Virus record (IMG/VR): IMGVR_UViG_3300045972_000071
Location: 1-64,000 of that record
Length of the DNA stretch: 64,000 nucleotides
Strand: one strand, 5' to 3'
Origin: a virus
Part shown: piece by piece, positions 1 through 7,630 of the stretch
Layout of the letters: every line of letters begins with the position of its first letter
Numbering within the stretch: the stretch's first letter is position 1
Translations under genes and position numbers: made by a program
Notes under the pieces: model-generated
What the model was told of the DNA's origin: nothing
The model's input: only the letters and a program-made list of their open reading frames with translations
Databases searched by the model: none

Positions 1-496
1 CGCCGAGAACGATCTGTTGTTTCGGCCAGTTAAAGAATTTCCATAGTTGTATCAGACAAGCGACAAGTGACTTACCTTCTCCACGCATCCATGACAAGAT
101 AATTAGCTTGTATACGAATCGCCCGTTAACCATTCGCAATGCTTGACGCATGACGGTCTTTTGCTCTTGCCAGATATTATCGTAAGACTTGCCGGACTTC
201 GGATGTATGTCCGTTGACAAGTCTTTGATACGTGTCCAGATTGTAATATCTGAACCCTCTGGATATACGGGAATTGAAACCTTATCCTCGCACCATTTTA
301 TGAATCCCTCTGGACCATCTCTATAGTCTATCGGTTCATAAATCTCATAAGGTGCAAGTTTGTACGGGTCATATAATTCAGGATCATATACCTCTGCGGC
401 AGTGATAGTTGCAAGAGCATCATCGGGTGATTGTTCCTCTAAATCTTCTTCCTCTACAATGTCGGCTACTTTACGCCTTGCAATAATTGTTGCCAT
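1..496 (-). CDS. terL: Terminase large subunit, N-terminal part (cut by window edge)
   Basis: ATPase motor that packages DNA into the prohead and cuts it. Only the first 165 codons are inside the window. I translated it by hand from an ATG at 494-496, preceded by AAAGGAAAAG. The N-terminal 100 residues are acidic linker. Near residue 135 comes LSWMRGEGKSLVA, a terminase Walker A variant, followed by a W-FFNWPKQQIVLG segment typical of the large-terminase ATPase domain. The catalytic Walker B and nuclease domain lie outside the window. It follows the probable TerS gene on the same strand after a 160-nt gap holding a structured element. Confidence 0.85.
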   Translation of the reverse strand, partial: MATIIARRKVADIVEEEDLEEQSPDDALATITAAEVYDPELYDPYKLAPYEIYEPIDYRDGPEGFIKWCEDKVSIPVYPEGSDITIWTRIKDLSTDIHPKSGKSYDNIWQEQKTVMRQALRMVNGRFVYKLIILSWMRGEGKSLVACLIQLWKFFNWPKQQIVLG

Positions 497-537
497 AGTT
501 TTCTTTTCCTTTACATCCGAGGATGCGTAGCACGTAA

Positions 538-642
538 GATAGTAAAGAGCCTCTCCTTTACTATCTATTGTTTGCTTTTATCTTCTTATCTTTTACGTGA
601 CAGGTTTCAGTCGGTCTAGTGTGACTGGAATCAGTGCTACTG
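538..642 (-). other. Structured element copy A (candidate origin or packaging-site element)
   Basis: The minus strand of this terS-terL gap matches the plus strand at 19616-19723. The first 56 nt have only two mismatches (642-587 against 19616-19671). The similarity then decays but ends in a hairpin at 538-565: stem GATAGTAAAG/CTTTACTATC, 8-nt loop. In the other copy the stem is GATGATAAAG/CTTTATCATC, so two base pairs have changed on both sides and pairing is kept. Arms CACGTAAAAGAT and ATCTTACGTG flank the hairpin here. What it does is inference: replication origin, packaging recognition site or recombination scar. Confidence 0.6.
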
Positions 643-656
643 ATATCCGCTAAGAG

Positions 657-1232
657 TTATCGCACCACGTTGCGTTTCGTCTCAGAACCTTTACTGATTT
701 CCGTATAGTGAGACGGGTCACCGTAACCACCATGCTTGTGAATACTACTATCTCCACCGGGTAGATTCGGTACGGGCACACCGGTCATTCCAATCTCTTT
801 CCATATCACGGTAATGGTTTTCAGCGTCTCACGGATTTCCTTAAAGATAGGATGGATCAAAGTCCTCCCCTTATCATCTTCATAGGCCATCGAAGCAACG
901 GATTTTGCAATGATCTTCATCTGGCAAAGCTGACCATATAAAGGTACAAGATGCATACCAATCCTAAACATGTCAGCTTCATCCAAATACCGATAGGTGC
1001 GGAATATCGTCTCCACAAAGGACTGTAGATACTGCGATTGCAGATCACACTTACCAGTCACGCGGGAAGCATTCTTGTAAACGCAGTCGTGCCCGATAGG
1101 GCACGCCGCGGGTGAGCAGTCCTGTATGCAATCCCAGGCAACAAGCTGTTTCCCCTCTCGGACTTCCCCTTTCTGCAAGGTGTTCGCTTGTATATTTAAG
1201 GTCGGTACAAAATCTACTTCATCGTCACGCAT
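657..1232 (-). CDS. Probable terminase small subunit
   Basis: A 191-aa protein encoded directly upstream of terL on the same strand, the usual place for the DNA-recognition subunit. The N-terminal third has a cysteine cluster (CIQDC, ACPIGHDC, then a further Cys at about residue 62) that may bind zinc. The middle is helical. The segment HPIFKEIRETLKTITVIWK followed by IGMTGVP resembles the C-terminal helix region of P27-family small terminases. The start has a good GGAGGT site. The assignment rests on position and weak resemblance; another packaging or transcription protein is possible. Confidence 0.5.
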   Translation of the reverse strand: MRDDEVDFVPTLNIQANTLQKGEVREGKQLVAWDCIQDCSPAACPIGHDCVYKNASRVTGKCDLQSQYLQSFVETIFRTYRYLDEADMFRIGMHLVPLYGQLCQMKIIAKSVASMAYEDDKGRTLIHPIFKEIRETLKTITVIWKEIGMTGVPVPNLPGGDSSIHKHGGYGDPSHYTEISKGSETKRNVVR

Positions 1233-1264
1233 AGTATACCTCCGGGAGTTATATTGTCTAGTAC

Positions 1265-1292
1265 ACTATCGCTTGTTGGGTTACGATGTCAA
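1265..1292 (-). promoter_or_regulatory. Promoter for the terminase genes
   Basis: Read on the minus strand: TTGACA, 16-nt spacer, GATAGT, about 30 nt upstream of the probable terS start. GATAGT is the same -10 variant found at several plus-strand promoters of this phage. Confidence 0.55.
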
Positions 1293-1910
1293 TATATTTG
1301 AGTGGTGACGGAATTTTCGGACGATATACGCCTACGGGGTGAGGGGGGAACGCCAGGTGTAATCGGGAAATGTCAGCCATGTATGATATACACTGTTGGT
1401 AGTCATAATTCATCGAGGTCATTGACCAACTTCCAGTTTTCTGGGAAAAATTGAGAACAGGACCTGTCAGATCGCATAAAAATTTTGCAGTTGAGATAAA
1501 AGTCGGGGGGCTAAGTGCTTGAAATCACTACGTTTTTTCTAAGTCAATACATAAAAATGATTAAAAATTATTAAAATGAATGATTCTTTTGAGCATATCA
1601 GCATTATTAATGAACATTAACATGCATTTGAGCGTCAATTTTACATAAAAATCACGTCAAAAAAGCGTGATTGCAATGCATAGAAACATGCTCTAAAACG
1701 CTCAAATATCGCTTGCAAACGATTTTTAGCATATAACGCTTATCACTGTATAGAGTGAGATATTGACACGCTGAAAACGCTTTAAAATTGATGATAATAA
1801 AACGCTTGCAATATGCATTTAGTTCACGTATAAAGTAATTACATTTAACTGCTCTTTTAAAACTTAATAGCTTTTTTTGATTGCACTCGAAACGCAATAT
1901 TAAAAAAGCA
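1293..1910. other. Divergent intergenic region, no convincing gene
   Basis: From 1293 to about 1500 the composition is mixed, with a G-rich patch at 1339-1349. From about 1500 it becomes very AT-rich and is studded with AACGCTT, ACGCTC or GAGCGT motifs, which also recur inside the next gene. An 88-codon open frame on the minus strand (1652-1918) has no ribosome binding site, and I do not call it. The AT-rich part appears to belong to the inverted-repeat cassette that follows. Confidence 0.5.
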
Positions 1911-1941
1911 TCACTCAAAAGATTAATAAACGCTTTCTTTC
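1911..1941 (+). repeat. 31-bp inverted repeat, left arm
   Basis: Begins tcactcaaaagattaataaa. It is a perfect reverse complement of 2547-2577. The two arms bracket one AT-rich gene. A weaker inverted match (ATTTAACTGCT) lies further out, at about 1843-1853 and 2598-2608. Confidence 0.85.
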
Positions 1942-1981
1942 TTGCAATTAAAAAAATTCAAGTAAAGCGAGCGTGACTACT

Positions 1982-2506
1982 ATGAAAACTACAACATTAA
2001 AGTCAATGAATTTGAGCAAAGAAGCATTCGAAGTATTGTTTTATTATGCTACTCTTTCGAATGTTTTCTATAGTTATGCTGCTGAATTGACACAAGAAGA
2101 AGTAGAAAAATGTCATTTCTCTGCTAACACGATTAATTCAAAGTTAGCTTACAGAAAGCAGTTAAACAATAAAGAAAGAAATGTTTTGATTAGAATTGAG
2201 ACTCAAGACATTTCAAACGTAGTACAAAGAAGCAGAGACATCACTAAATCAGATAAACTTAATAGAGCGTTAGCAGAATTTAGAACGCTCAATCAGCATG
2301 TTAAGTATATAAACGCTTTAAATGCAGAGTATTACGACAAAAGAACAAAAGAATATACTTTGATTAATGTAGATAACGCTTATGTGTTAAGACATTGTAA
2401 ACATAATGATTCGAAATTGCGTCACTTGTTTACAAAAGAAGTTACAGAAAAAAATGAGTTCAGATATGTAGAAAAAAACGAAGTCTCAATGTTTAAAGCA
2501 GAATAG
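1982..2506 (+). CDS. Unknown AT-rich gene inside inverted repeats
   Basis: A 174-residue protein rich in Lys, Asn, Glu and Arg, with no motif I recognise; it is probably mostly helical. Base use (AGA for Arg, TTA for Leu, very AT-rich) differs from the genes downstream and suggests separate origin. It stands alone between 31-bp inverted repeats. ATG at 1982 is taken as the start. GTG at 1973 is an in-frame alternative, and the ribosome site (AAAGCGAG) is weak for either. No transposase or nuclease signature was seen. Confidence 0.6.
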   Translation: MKTTTLKSMNLSKEAFEVLFYYATLSNVFYSYAAELTQEEVEKCHFSANTINSKLAYRKQLNNKERNVLIRIETQDISNVVQRSRDITKSDKLNRALAEFRTLNQHVKYINALNAEYYDKRTKEYTLINVDNAYVLRHCKHNDSKLRHLFTKEVTEKNEFRYVEKNEVSMFKAE

Positions 2507-2546
2507 TTTCAAGTTCTGAACATGTCAGAACTATAACTGAACATGT

Positions 2547-2577
2547 GAAAGAAAGCGTTTATTAATCTTTTGAGTGA
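2547..2577 (-). repeat. 31-bp inverted repeat, right arm
   Basis: Perfect reverse complement of 1911-1941, lying 41 nt after the stop of the bracketed gene. Confidence 0.85.
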
Positions 2578-2631
2578 ATGCAGAAAGAAGTAAAAGAAAG
2601 CAGTTAAATTTATTCAAGAAAAGGATATGCT

Positions 2632-2700
2632 ATGAATACCGAAACGGGCAGAACCGAAGAAACTACACGTCAAGCTAATAACATGCGGAGGACTGTATAA
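2632..2700 (+). CDS. 22-residue peptide, possible leader of the next gene
   Basis: ATG preceded by AAAAGGATATGCT. It encodes a short polar peptide (MNTETGRTEETTRQ...) whose TAA overlaps the ATG of the next gene (TAATG), so it may couple translation. No function is recognised. Confidence 0.4.
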   Translation: MNTETGRTEETTRQANNMRRTV

Positions 2701-2825
2701 TGTACAATCACCGACACTTCCATCCCCGTAAGAATCGTTTTAACCGTAAAGAGTCTATGCTAAAAACGCTAATTATGGCGGCATACACAACCTTTGTTAT
2801 ATTGCTTATCTACTGCACCCAGTAA
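2700..2825 (+). CDS. Small single-pass membrane protein
   Basis: 41 residues. A basic, His/Arg-rich N-terminus (MYNHRHFHPRKNRFNR) is followed by one hydrophobic helix (LIMAAYTTFVILLIY). The site CGGAGG lies 8 nt before the start, which overlaps the preceding stop. The topology suggests a cytoplasmic basic head and a membrane anchor. Role unknown. Confidence 0.6.
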   Translation: MYNHRHFHPRKNRFNRKESMLKTLIMAAYTTFVILLIYCTQ

Positions 2826-2830
2826 GAATC

Positions 2831-2863
2831 AGCGCATCTGCTACGGTGGATGCGCTTTCCTTT
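2831..2863 (+). terminator. Likely intrinsic terminator
   Basis: Stem AGCGCATC/GATGCGCT (2831-2838, 2849-2856) with a 10-nt loop, then TTCCTTT. It closes the short operon with the membrane peptide. From here to the next promoter at 3117 I see no gene. Confidence 0.55.
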
Positions 2864-3116
2864 GCCATTAAATCCGTGTCTGGTTGTGCCACTGACCCAC
2901 CCACTATCTTCATGCTGGCACCGCTCTGCTGGACGTGTACATGACCCATCATATTCCCAAGACTACTACAACGTGGCATACGTACGGACAGAGAGCGGCT
3001 GGACCGTGGATATGTACACGTAAAGCCCCACGAACGGCCCATTGCTAACGACTACAAGAACCATCCACTAACCCACCCATCCCGTACTCAATGGCTAACT
3101 ATTTTGAACCACGATG

Positions 3117-3144
3117 TTACAAATCGAATAAACCATGATATAGT
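3117..3144 (+). promoter_or_regulatory. Sigma70-like promoter with GTAGTTAAAT leader
   Basis: TTACAA, 16 nt, TATAGT. The leader motif GTAGTTAAAT lies just before the Shine-Dalgarno sequence (TTGGAGG). First of a family of similar promoters in this region. Confidence 0.55.
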
Positions 3145-3178
3145 CTATCTGTAGTTAAATACAAATTGGAGGTGCAAT

Positions 3179-3514
3179 ATGAGTGTGAACTTTTCGGTGG
3201 TCGTGGTTTTGAACCAGAAGTATGAAGAACAAGATGGTACGGAGACCGAGAACTTTGAGGTCTTGTCCAGCAAACTCGATCTTGGCAACTTCCGTGCTAA
3301 CCGTTTCATCTGTCCAATCAACTCACATGGCAACATCGACGACTTCGGTGAGCGCACCCTCACAACTGACGAGGACATCAACTTCTACATGAATGGTCTT
3401 ATGAAGATTGACACCCTGCAGACCGAGATTGCTTACCGTTACATCACTGCTATTCAGATGCGAATCCTTGGATGCACTGGTTCATCACTTGAGTTACACG
3501 TCTGCTGGAGCTAA
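3179..3514 (+). CDS. Hypothetical protein, first gene of small-gene block
   Basis: 111 residues, no recognised domain. The start at 3179 has TTGGAGG upstream and follows a promoter of the recurring type. The sequence is mixed hydrophilic with a beta-rich N-terminus (FSVVVVLNQK) and Cys in the C-terminal third. Its position as first gene of a dense block of tiny genes suggests an early accessory role (inference). Confidence 0.65.
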   Translation: MSVNFSVVVVLNQKYEEQDGTETENFEVLSSKLDLGNFRANRFICPINSHGNIDDFGERTLTTDEDINFYMNGLMKIDTLQTEIAYRYITAIQMRILGCTGSSLELHVCWS

Positions 3515-3557
3515 CGAACAGAACAAGTGCCCGCAGACGCGGTAGGAGATATCAGCC

Positions 3558-3872
3558 ATGGTAGAGAAAACTCACAACCCATTCTTCCTCAAAATTTACA
3601 AAGCGATGTTTATCAATGGTAACGGTGGACTGTGCCGTTGGGGTTCATCAGCTTGGAACACAGCCTTTGGATATCGACACAAACTTCCACTGACTACCGA
3701 AGACTGTGGCACATCCTGGGCATCAATCTACAATGAAGATGGAACCCTCTGTATTGAGGTGCAACTGCTACCCATAGGACCGAAGGGAACAAGAAAGCAC
3801 CGAGTGACCACGTTCTGCAATAAATGTAAGACCTTCATTCCAGCGGGTAGAATCCATCAGCATAAGTGTTAA
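3558..3872 (+). CDS. Hypothetical protein with C-terminal CxxC/HxxHxC zinc motif
   Basis: 104 residues. The last 25 contain CNKC and then HQHKC, a plausible zinc-binding end; the rest is unrecognised. ATG is preceded by TAGGAGAT. It lies 43 nt after the previous gene, so it probably shares its transcript, and is followed by a terminator. Confidence 0.65.
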   Translation: MVEKTHNPFFLKIYKAMFINGNGGLCRWGSSAWNTAFGYRHKLPLTTEDCGTSWASIYNEDGTLCIEVQLLPIGPKGTRKHRVTTFCNKCKTFIPAGRIHQHKC

Positions 3873-3888
3873 TCACTGGGTAGATCAT

Positions 3889-3924
3889 GGGCTGTGGGTC
3901 TCGGGATTCACGGCCCTTTCTTTA
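3889..3924 (+). terminator. Intrinsic terminator
   Basis: GGGCTGTG (3889-3896) pairs with CACGGCCC (3909-3916) with one G-U pair, followed by TTTCTTT. Confidence 0.7.
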
Positions 3925-4699
3925 TGTATTCCTCTGCCACGCCCAGTTCATAGTTATTACCAATGACGGACCATCTTGTACTACTAAGCTAGACGCTTTC
4001 GTGGTCATATTCTAGTGGATGCTGACAATCCATTGATTAGCCACATTCTCTGCCACGCTTTGATACAAAGTGCTTGTTCTAATATGTCTAAATGATTGCC
4101 ACAGCTTACGAATGATGTGTCCAGCGGTAGTAATGGGTATATAACACCGATGAAACTGCTATTCTACTGAGATAAGCCCGTTTGAGTCCTGATGTGGCTG
4201 ACTGCTGGCTGTGGAATGAGTGCGAGACCGTCTGAATGTGGTGGACGTGAACTCCTGTCCTGTCCTGTCCTGTCCTGTCCTGTCCTGTCCTGTCTTGCCA
4301 TCCTACTCCTTTTGTGTCCTTTCTTGTCCACACTTCTATATCCATACGCTTCCTATACATTACTGCTCCTTTTACGTCCACTATTACTACATCCAACGGT
4401 ACTACTTACAAAGGGTTTACTGGTACTATTGCTAGTGGGTTTGTATCCTTTTCTTTGGTTGGCTCCTTTGTTCCGTTTTTGTCTGAATTATTATTCGGCT
4501 GGGTTCATTTGTTTGATTTGCTTGGAATTATTTCCGCACTCGGCATGGTTTTCTATTTGCATTTCCATTGCTGGGGTTTGTGCGTCCTGCTTGCTCTTGG
4601 TTAATTATATTTGTAGGTGTGTTGTTAGTTCTTGCTGAGCCTTATTGACCACTGTATTCTATATTTAGTAGTTCATCTTGCTGTTTGCGGAGGTTTCAG
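3925..4699. other. 775-nt stretch without a confident gene
   Basis: The 5' half shows no frame with a ribosome binding site. The 3' half is pyrimidine-rich on the plus strand, which makes overlapping hydrophobic open frames (for example 4314-4604, GTG start, no Shine-Dalgarno). One of these could be a real membrane protein reached through the CCTGT repeat at 4254. A weak promoter-like TTGACC lies near 4647, ahead of the next genes. Confidence 0.4.
4254..4294 (+). repeat. CCTGT pentanucleotide repeat, 8 copies
   Basis: Eight perfect tandem CCTGT units plus one extra base. Because the unit is not a multiple of three, gain or loss of one copy changes which upstream frame is joined to the hydrophobic frame at 4314-4604. 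Confidence 0.95.
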
Positions 4700-4828
4700 A
4701 TGCATGTTATGGATCAGTTGGCAATGTGTTCGTTGTTGGTAGAGTTTCATCCTAGGTTTGCTGGGTATGTTGTGCGGGTTGCTGAGTTTGCTTCTGCCGC
4801 TGTTATTCTTGATTCCGAGAACTTCTAA
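4700..4828 (+). CDS. Hypothetical 42-residue protein
   Basis: ATG with GCGGAGG upstream. Moderately hydrophobic (FAGYVVRVAEFASAAVIL) and possibly membrane-associated. Followed 11 nt later by another small gene. Function unknown. Confidence 0.5.
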   Translation: MHVMDQLAMCSLLVEFHPRFAGYVVRVAEFASAAVILDSENF

Positions 4829-4839
4829 AGGAGATTACC

Positions 4840-4995
4840 ATGTCCATGTCTGATTTGTTTAAAGAGTGTTTTGATGATTGCGGGTATTCTGAGGCTGTTG
4901 GCATCTTTGCTGACGATATAACCGAGGACTTTTCATCCCCTTTGTCCATCGGTATTAACTTCGTTGATGGATCTACATTTCGTTACTATATTTGA
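4840..4995 (+). CDS. Hypothetical 51-residue acidic protein
   Basis: ATG with AAAGGAG upstream. Acidic (DLFKECFDDCGY, ADDITEDF), one Cys pair, no recognised domain. Its TGA overlaps the ribosome binding site of the next gene, which suggests translational coupling. Confidence 0.55.
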   Translation: MSMSDLFKECFDDCGYSEAVGIFADDITEDFSSPLSIGINFVDGSTFRYYI

Positions 4996-5006
4996 GGAGG
5001 ATGGCT

Positions 5007-5210
5007 ATGCTACCAAAGAGAATCGAGATTGTACCGTCTAAAACCTACGCTACTGAGGAGAATGCTGCCCGTGCTGTGATAAAGCTGATACCTGTGTGTC
5101 CTTGTCGCTACTTCATAATGAAGAATGAGAAAGGGCGGTACTTTCCAGTATTTATCGGTGTTGGGTGCCTTGACTACGGTATCCAGTTTCATTTCAACGT
5201 GATCGCATAA
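5007..5210 (+). CDS. Hypothetical 67-residue protein
   Basis: The start at 5007 was chosen because GAGGAGG sits 6 nt upstream; the ATG at 5001 is too close to it. N-terminus MLPKRIEIVPSKTYATEENA is followed by a central CPCRYF. This resembles small alpha/beta phage proteins of unknown role, but I cannot name a family. Confidence 0.6.
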   Translation: MLPKRIEIVPSKTYATEENAARAVIKLIPVCPCRYFIMKNEKGRYFPVFIGVGCLDYGIQFHFNVIA

Positions 5211-5223
5211 AAGGAGATTGGCC

Positions 5224-5427
5224 ATGACTATTGATACCGTGCCATTTACTTTGGCAAAGCACTACGAATCCGCTGGACGTATTGACCGTGCTATACTCAC
5301 TGCCAATATTTATACGCTGACACGCCACGGAGTTATATCTGAGGCATTCTGCACCGACTGGGATGCAATGACAGATTGTGCCTTGACAGTTGAGGAGGTT
5401 GCCGCTAATGGTTATGACCGCACTTGA
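5224..5427 (+). CDS. Hypothetical 67-residue protein
   Basis: ATG at 5224 with AAAGGAG 8 nt upstream. Looks helical; contains KHYESAGRIDRAILTANIY, which is tetratricopeptide-like in spacing but too short to call. Its C-terminus overlaps the start of the next gene by 20 nt. Confidence 0.6.
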   Translation: MTIDTVPFTLAKHYESAGRIDRAILTANIYTLTRHGVISEAFCTDWDAMTDCALTVEEVAANGYDRT

Positions 5428-5860
5428 TTGTATCTCACACGATGAACCATTGATGGACGGTACAGAAGAGTTCCCTATTCATGGTTCATTACTCACCTCT
5501 GCTGAGTCCATGTTGATACGGAAAAACATGAAGGGATTCCGCAGGCACTGGCATTGTCTTGAGAAAGCCCAGCGTGTTGTTTCTTTGCTCGGACGTGGAG
5601 TTGTTGTTATCGGGAGCCTGCATGTTATCAGCGGGGATGGCAAGAGTACCTACGGATATAATTTTAATCCACCGTATGAGTTTCATGCGTGGGTCCAGTT
5701 GAATGATGGAATCATTGATGTCGCTCTGCCAGGAGTTATTGATCGGGGATTGTCCGCTTGTGATGATTACGGTCCCTATCTAGTCCAGAGAACTCCGATT
5801 ATCCTAGCTGGCACACCGCTCTATTGGACTTACTATAAGCCCCATGAGATAATCTACTGA
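5408..5860 (+). CDS. Possible papain/transglutaminase-fold protein
   Basis: 150 residues. The start at 5408 was chosen for its GAGGAGG. A Cys in HWHCLEKAQRVV, a downstream HAWVQL and then IIDVALPG have the order Cys-His-Asp seen in transglutaminase-like and other papain-fold enzymes. This is pattern recognition only. If correct it could be a protease or cross-linking enzyme acting on host proteins. Fourth gene of a coupled run from 4840. Confidence 0.45.
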   Translation: MVMTALDCISHDEPLMDGTEEFPIHGSLLTSAESMLIRKNMKGFRRHWHCLEKAQRVVSLLGRGVVVIGSLHVISGDGKSTYGYNFNPPYEFHAWVQLNDGIIDVALPGVIDRGLSACDDYGPYLVQRTPIILAGTPLYWTYYKPHEIIY

Positions 5861-5894
5861 TGGCAAGATTTGTTTGATGGTGTGCTGATACTGC

Positions 5895-5923
5895 TTGTAT
5901 TCCACATGTGTCCACACTATGCT
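5895..5923 (+). promoter_or_regulatory. Promoter with GTAGTTAAAT leader
   Basis: TTGTAT, 17 nt, TATGCT. The GTAGTTAAAT motif starts 6 nt after the -10, ahead of TTGGAG. Confidence 0.6.
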
Positions 5924-5959
5924 GTATTTGTAGTTAAATACAGATAGTTGGAGTCCATC

Positions 5960-6316
5960 ATGTTAATTTGCAAAGAGTGTGGCGAACCGTTTGACCCAAA
6001 GCATCCGCATCATAGACGCGGACATTTCTCAGTGTGTGGCGATTGCGAGCCTAAGCATATAGTGGACGGCAATCGCTCCATTGCATTCTTTGACGTTACT
6101 GGCAAGAGTCAGTATCAGCTGGAGATAATTGTCAATCCAGCTGATGCAGAGAAAGCCATGGTAAAGCGAATGGGCCGTTGTGGTCCTAGTCACTGTCACA
6201 CTTCGCTGGGCCTTTGTAGCAACGGAGCAAACACACCCAAAGACAAAATTGATGCTGTTCATGCTTCATTATATGATGCGCCAGACTCAGATGTTGCGGC
6301 AAAGAAAGAGAGATAA
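5960..6316 (+). CDS. Hypothetical protein with N-terminal zinc ribbon
   Basis: 118 residues. CKEC near the start and CGDC near residue 27 form a four-cysteine zinc ribbon with a His-rich loop between. The rest has scattered Cys and no recognised domain. ATG is preceded by TTGGAG. Probably binds nucleic acid or protein partners (inference). Confidence 0.65.
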   Translation: MLICKECGEPFDPKHPHHRRGHFSVCGDCEPKHIVDGNRSIAFFDVTGKSQYQLEIIVNPADAEKAMVKRMGRCGPSHCHTSLGLCSNGANTPKDKIDAVHASLYDAPDSDVAAKKER

Positions 6317-6328
6317 GGTAAGATACAT

Positions 6329-6372
6329 GTCCAGCGTTCATGCTTATTGTAGTATCTGTTTGTGTGAACGCT
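6329..6372 (+). terminator. Hairpin at operon end
   Basis: Perfect 10-bp stem CCAGCGTTCA/TGAACGCTGG with a 24-nt loop, 13 nt after a stop. No U-run follows, so it may be a terminator aided by another factor, or a processing or stabilising 3' structure. Confidence 0.5.
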
Positions 6373-6427
6373 GGCAATCCTGATCTTGTTTGATGGACAG
6401 AAATCTTATGTGGCGTGCATATTTATG

Positions 6428-6456
6428 TTGTGATCCTTATGTGTCCACGCTATTGT
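6428..6456 (+). promoter_or_regulatory. Promoter with AGAAGTTAAATT leader
   Basis: TTGTGA, 17 nt, TATTGT, then AGAAGTTAAATT and TTGGAGGT. Confidence 0.6.
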
Positions 6457-6491
6457 ATATCAGAAGTTAAATTTAGTTGGAGGTGAGCATC

Positions 6492-6752
6492 ATGCCGAAG
6501 AAAGTGGTGAGACCAGCATCAATTCTGTTCAATGCGTGTACCGATCTTGAGAAGGACATACTCAATCAGGACACACGGGCTCAGGGTATTGAGAAAGCCA
6601 TCAAGATTCTCAAAGACAATGGATCAGCTTACGTTCCCATCCTTCTGTTGCAGAACGAATTGGACTTCACCAACGAGAATATTGAACTGCTTTCCCGTAG
6701 TCATACTGGAAATGTCCCACTGCTTATCAAGACTTACAGAGACTTGAAGTAG
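6492..6752 (+). CDS. Hypothetical 86-residue protein
   Basis: ATG at 6492 with TTGGAGGT upstream. Predicted helical, basic N-terminus, no recognised domain. Single-gene transcription unit between a promoter of the recurring type and a 12-bp hairpin. Confidence 0.65.
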   Translation: MPKKVVRPASILFNACTDLEKDILNQDTRAQGIEKAIKILKDNGSAYVPILLLQNELDFTNENIELLSRSHTGNVPLLIKTYRDLK

Positions 6753-6760
6753 GCAAGAAA

Positions 6761-6801
6761 ACTGCATTGGCTTGCATAATTATGTTGTGAGCCAGTGCAG
6801 T
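6761..6801 (+). terminator. Hairpin overlapping the next promoter
   Basis: ACTGCATTGGCT pairs with AGCCAGTGCAGT with one non-Watson-Crick pair. The next promoter's -35 (6785-6790) is in the loop and its spacer in the right arm. Confidence 0.5.
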
Positions 6802-6813
6802 CCATGCGATAGT
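6785..6813 (+). promoter_or_regulatory. Promoter with AGAAGTTAAAC leader
   Basis: TTGTGA, 17 nt, GATAGT, then AGAAGTTAAAC and AAGGAG. Confidence 0.6.
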
Positions 6814-6855
6814 ATACTTACATAGAAGTTAAACACAGTTTAGAAGGAGAATGTC

Positions 6856-7032
6856 ATGTCCGCAATAATTCAGATCACCGCATCAGGCAAGTATGTAGCC
6901 GTCACCGTAGACTCAAACGATCATCCCATTGATATCAGCCCGCAGTATCCTAATCTTAGTGGAGCAACCGACTTCTGCAACAGCAGTAACTTGCCGTGGG
7001 CATTGGGTTGGACTTTCGTGGAGGGATGCTAA
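6856..7032 (+). CDS. Hypothetical 58-residue protein
   Basis: ATG with GAAGGAGA upstream. N-terminus MSAIIQITASGKYVAVTVDS looks like a small beta-barrel strand pair; two Cys. Followed 20 nt later by the next gene of the same operon. Function unknown. Confidence 0.6.
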   Translation: MSAIIQITASGKYVAVTVDSNDHPIDISPQYPNLSGATDFCNSSNLPWALGWTFVEGC

Positions 7033-7052
7033 TAAACCAAAGGAGAAGGAAA

Positions 7053-7274
7053 ATGACCAAGCGTGAATTTGACAAGGTGTGTCGTGGATGTAGAGAAGAT
7101 TTTGAAGCCGATGCCAACACTGATGGAAGTGAAATGACTATTCAGGATGTTGCCTACGACATGGCAGATTCGATGATGTATGACAAAGAAATGATGGACT
7201 ACTTGAAGAAAGCATATCCAGGCGTTGACAAACAAACTCTAAAGGAGATCCTAGCAGATAATCTGTGCGGGTAA
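7053..7274 (+). CDS. Hypothetical 73-residue acidic helical protein
   Basis: Start at 7053 with CAAAGGAGAAGG upstream. Contains CRGC near residue 10, then an acidic helical body (DVAYDMADSMMYDKEMMDY). Highly acidic small proteins are common phage inhibitors of host DNA-binding proteins, but there is no specific evidence here. Confidence 0.6.
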   Translation: MTKREFDKVCRGCREDFEADANTDGSEMTIQDVAYDMADSMMYDKEMMDYLKKAYPGVDKQTLKEILADNLCG

Positions 7275-7283
7275 TTGATTCAT

Positions 7284-7544
7284 ATGGCAAAATACGATCC
7301 GAAGAACACCGTAATTCAACTAGGGGAGAGGTATGTCCAGGGATATAGCCTCAAAACAGATAAGGTATACTGCACGGCATATACGAGTGATGCTAAACGA
7401 TTCACAGCAGAGGCCGCACAGGTATTCCTTAGAGAACACTGTGGGAAAGATAGAGGCATTGAATATAAGCATATTATATTGCACTTGATTAAACCAGGAC
7501 AGCCGTTTAGACCGTACGATGATGATGGCAATCTTTCTTCATAG
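7284..7544 (+). CDS. Hypothetical 86-residue protein
   Basis: Either TTG 7275 or ATG 7284 may be used; ATG is preferred. Third gene of the operon from 6856. Mixed alpha/beta sequence with an acidic Asp tail (PYDDDGNL). No recognised domain. Confidence 0.6.
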   Translation: MAKYDPKNTVIQLGERYVQGYSLKTDKVYCTAYTSDAKRFTAEAAQVFLREHCGKDRGIEYKHIILHLIKPGQPFRPYDDDGNLSS

Positions 7545-7559
7545 GCGTGTACATTTAGC

Positions 7560-7588
7560 TTGATCGCCTTATATGACCATGAGATTAT
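7560..7588 (+). promoter_or_regulatory. Promoter with AGAAGTTAAATT leader
   Basis: TTGATC, 17 nt, GATTAT; then AGAAGTTAAATT and TTGGAG. Confidence 0.6.
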
Positions 7589-7630
7589 GTCTCATAGAAG
7601 TTAAATTCAAGACACAGATTGGAGTCCAAA

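Noticed and set aside
1652-1918. 88-codon minus-strand frame in the AT-rich cassette
   Set aside because: No Shine-Dalgarno, low-complexity AT-rich sequence, start inside the inverted repeat.
4106-4396. Minus-strand protein with QDRTG repeats
   Set aside because: The repeat is only the translation of the pentanucleotide tract; no ribosome site or family resemblance.
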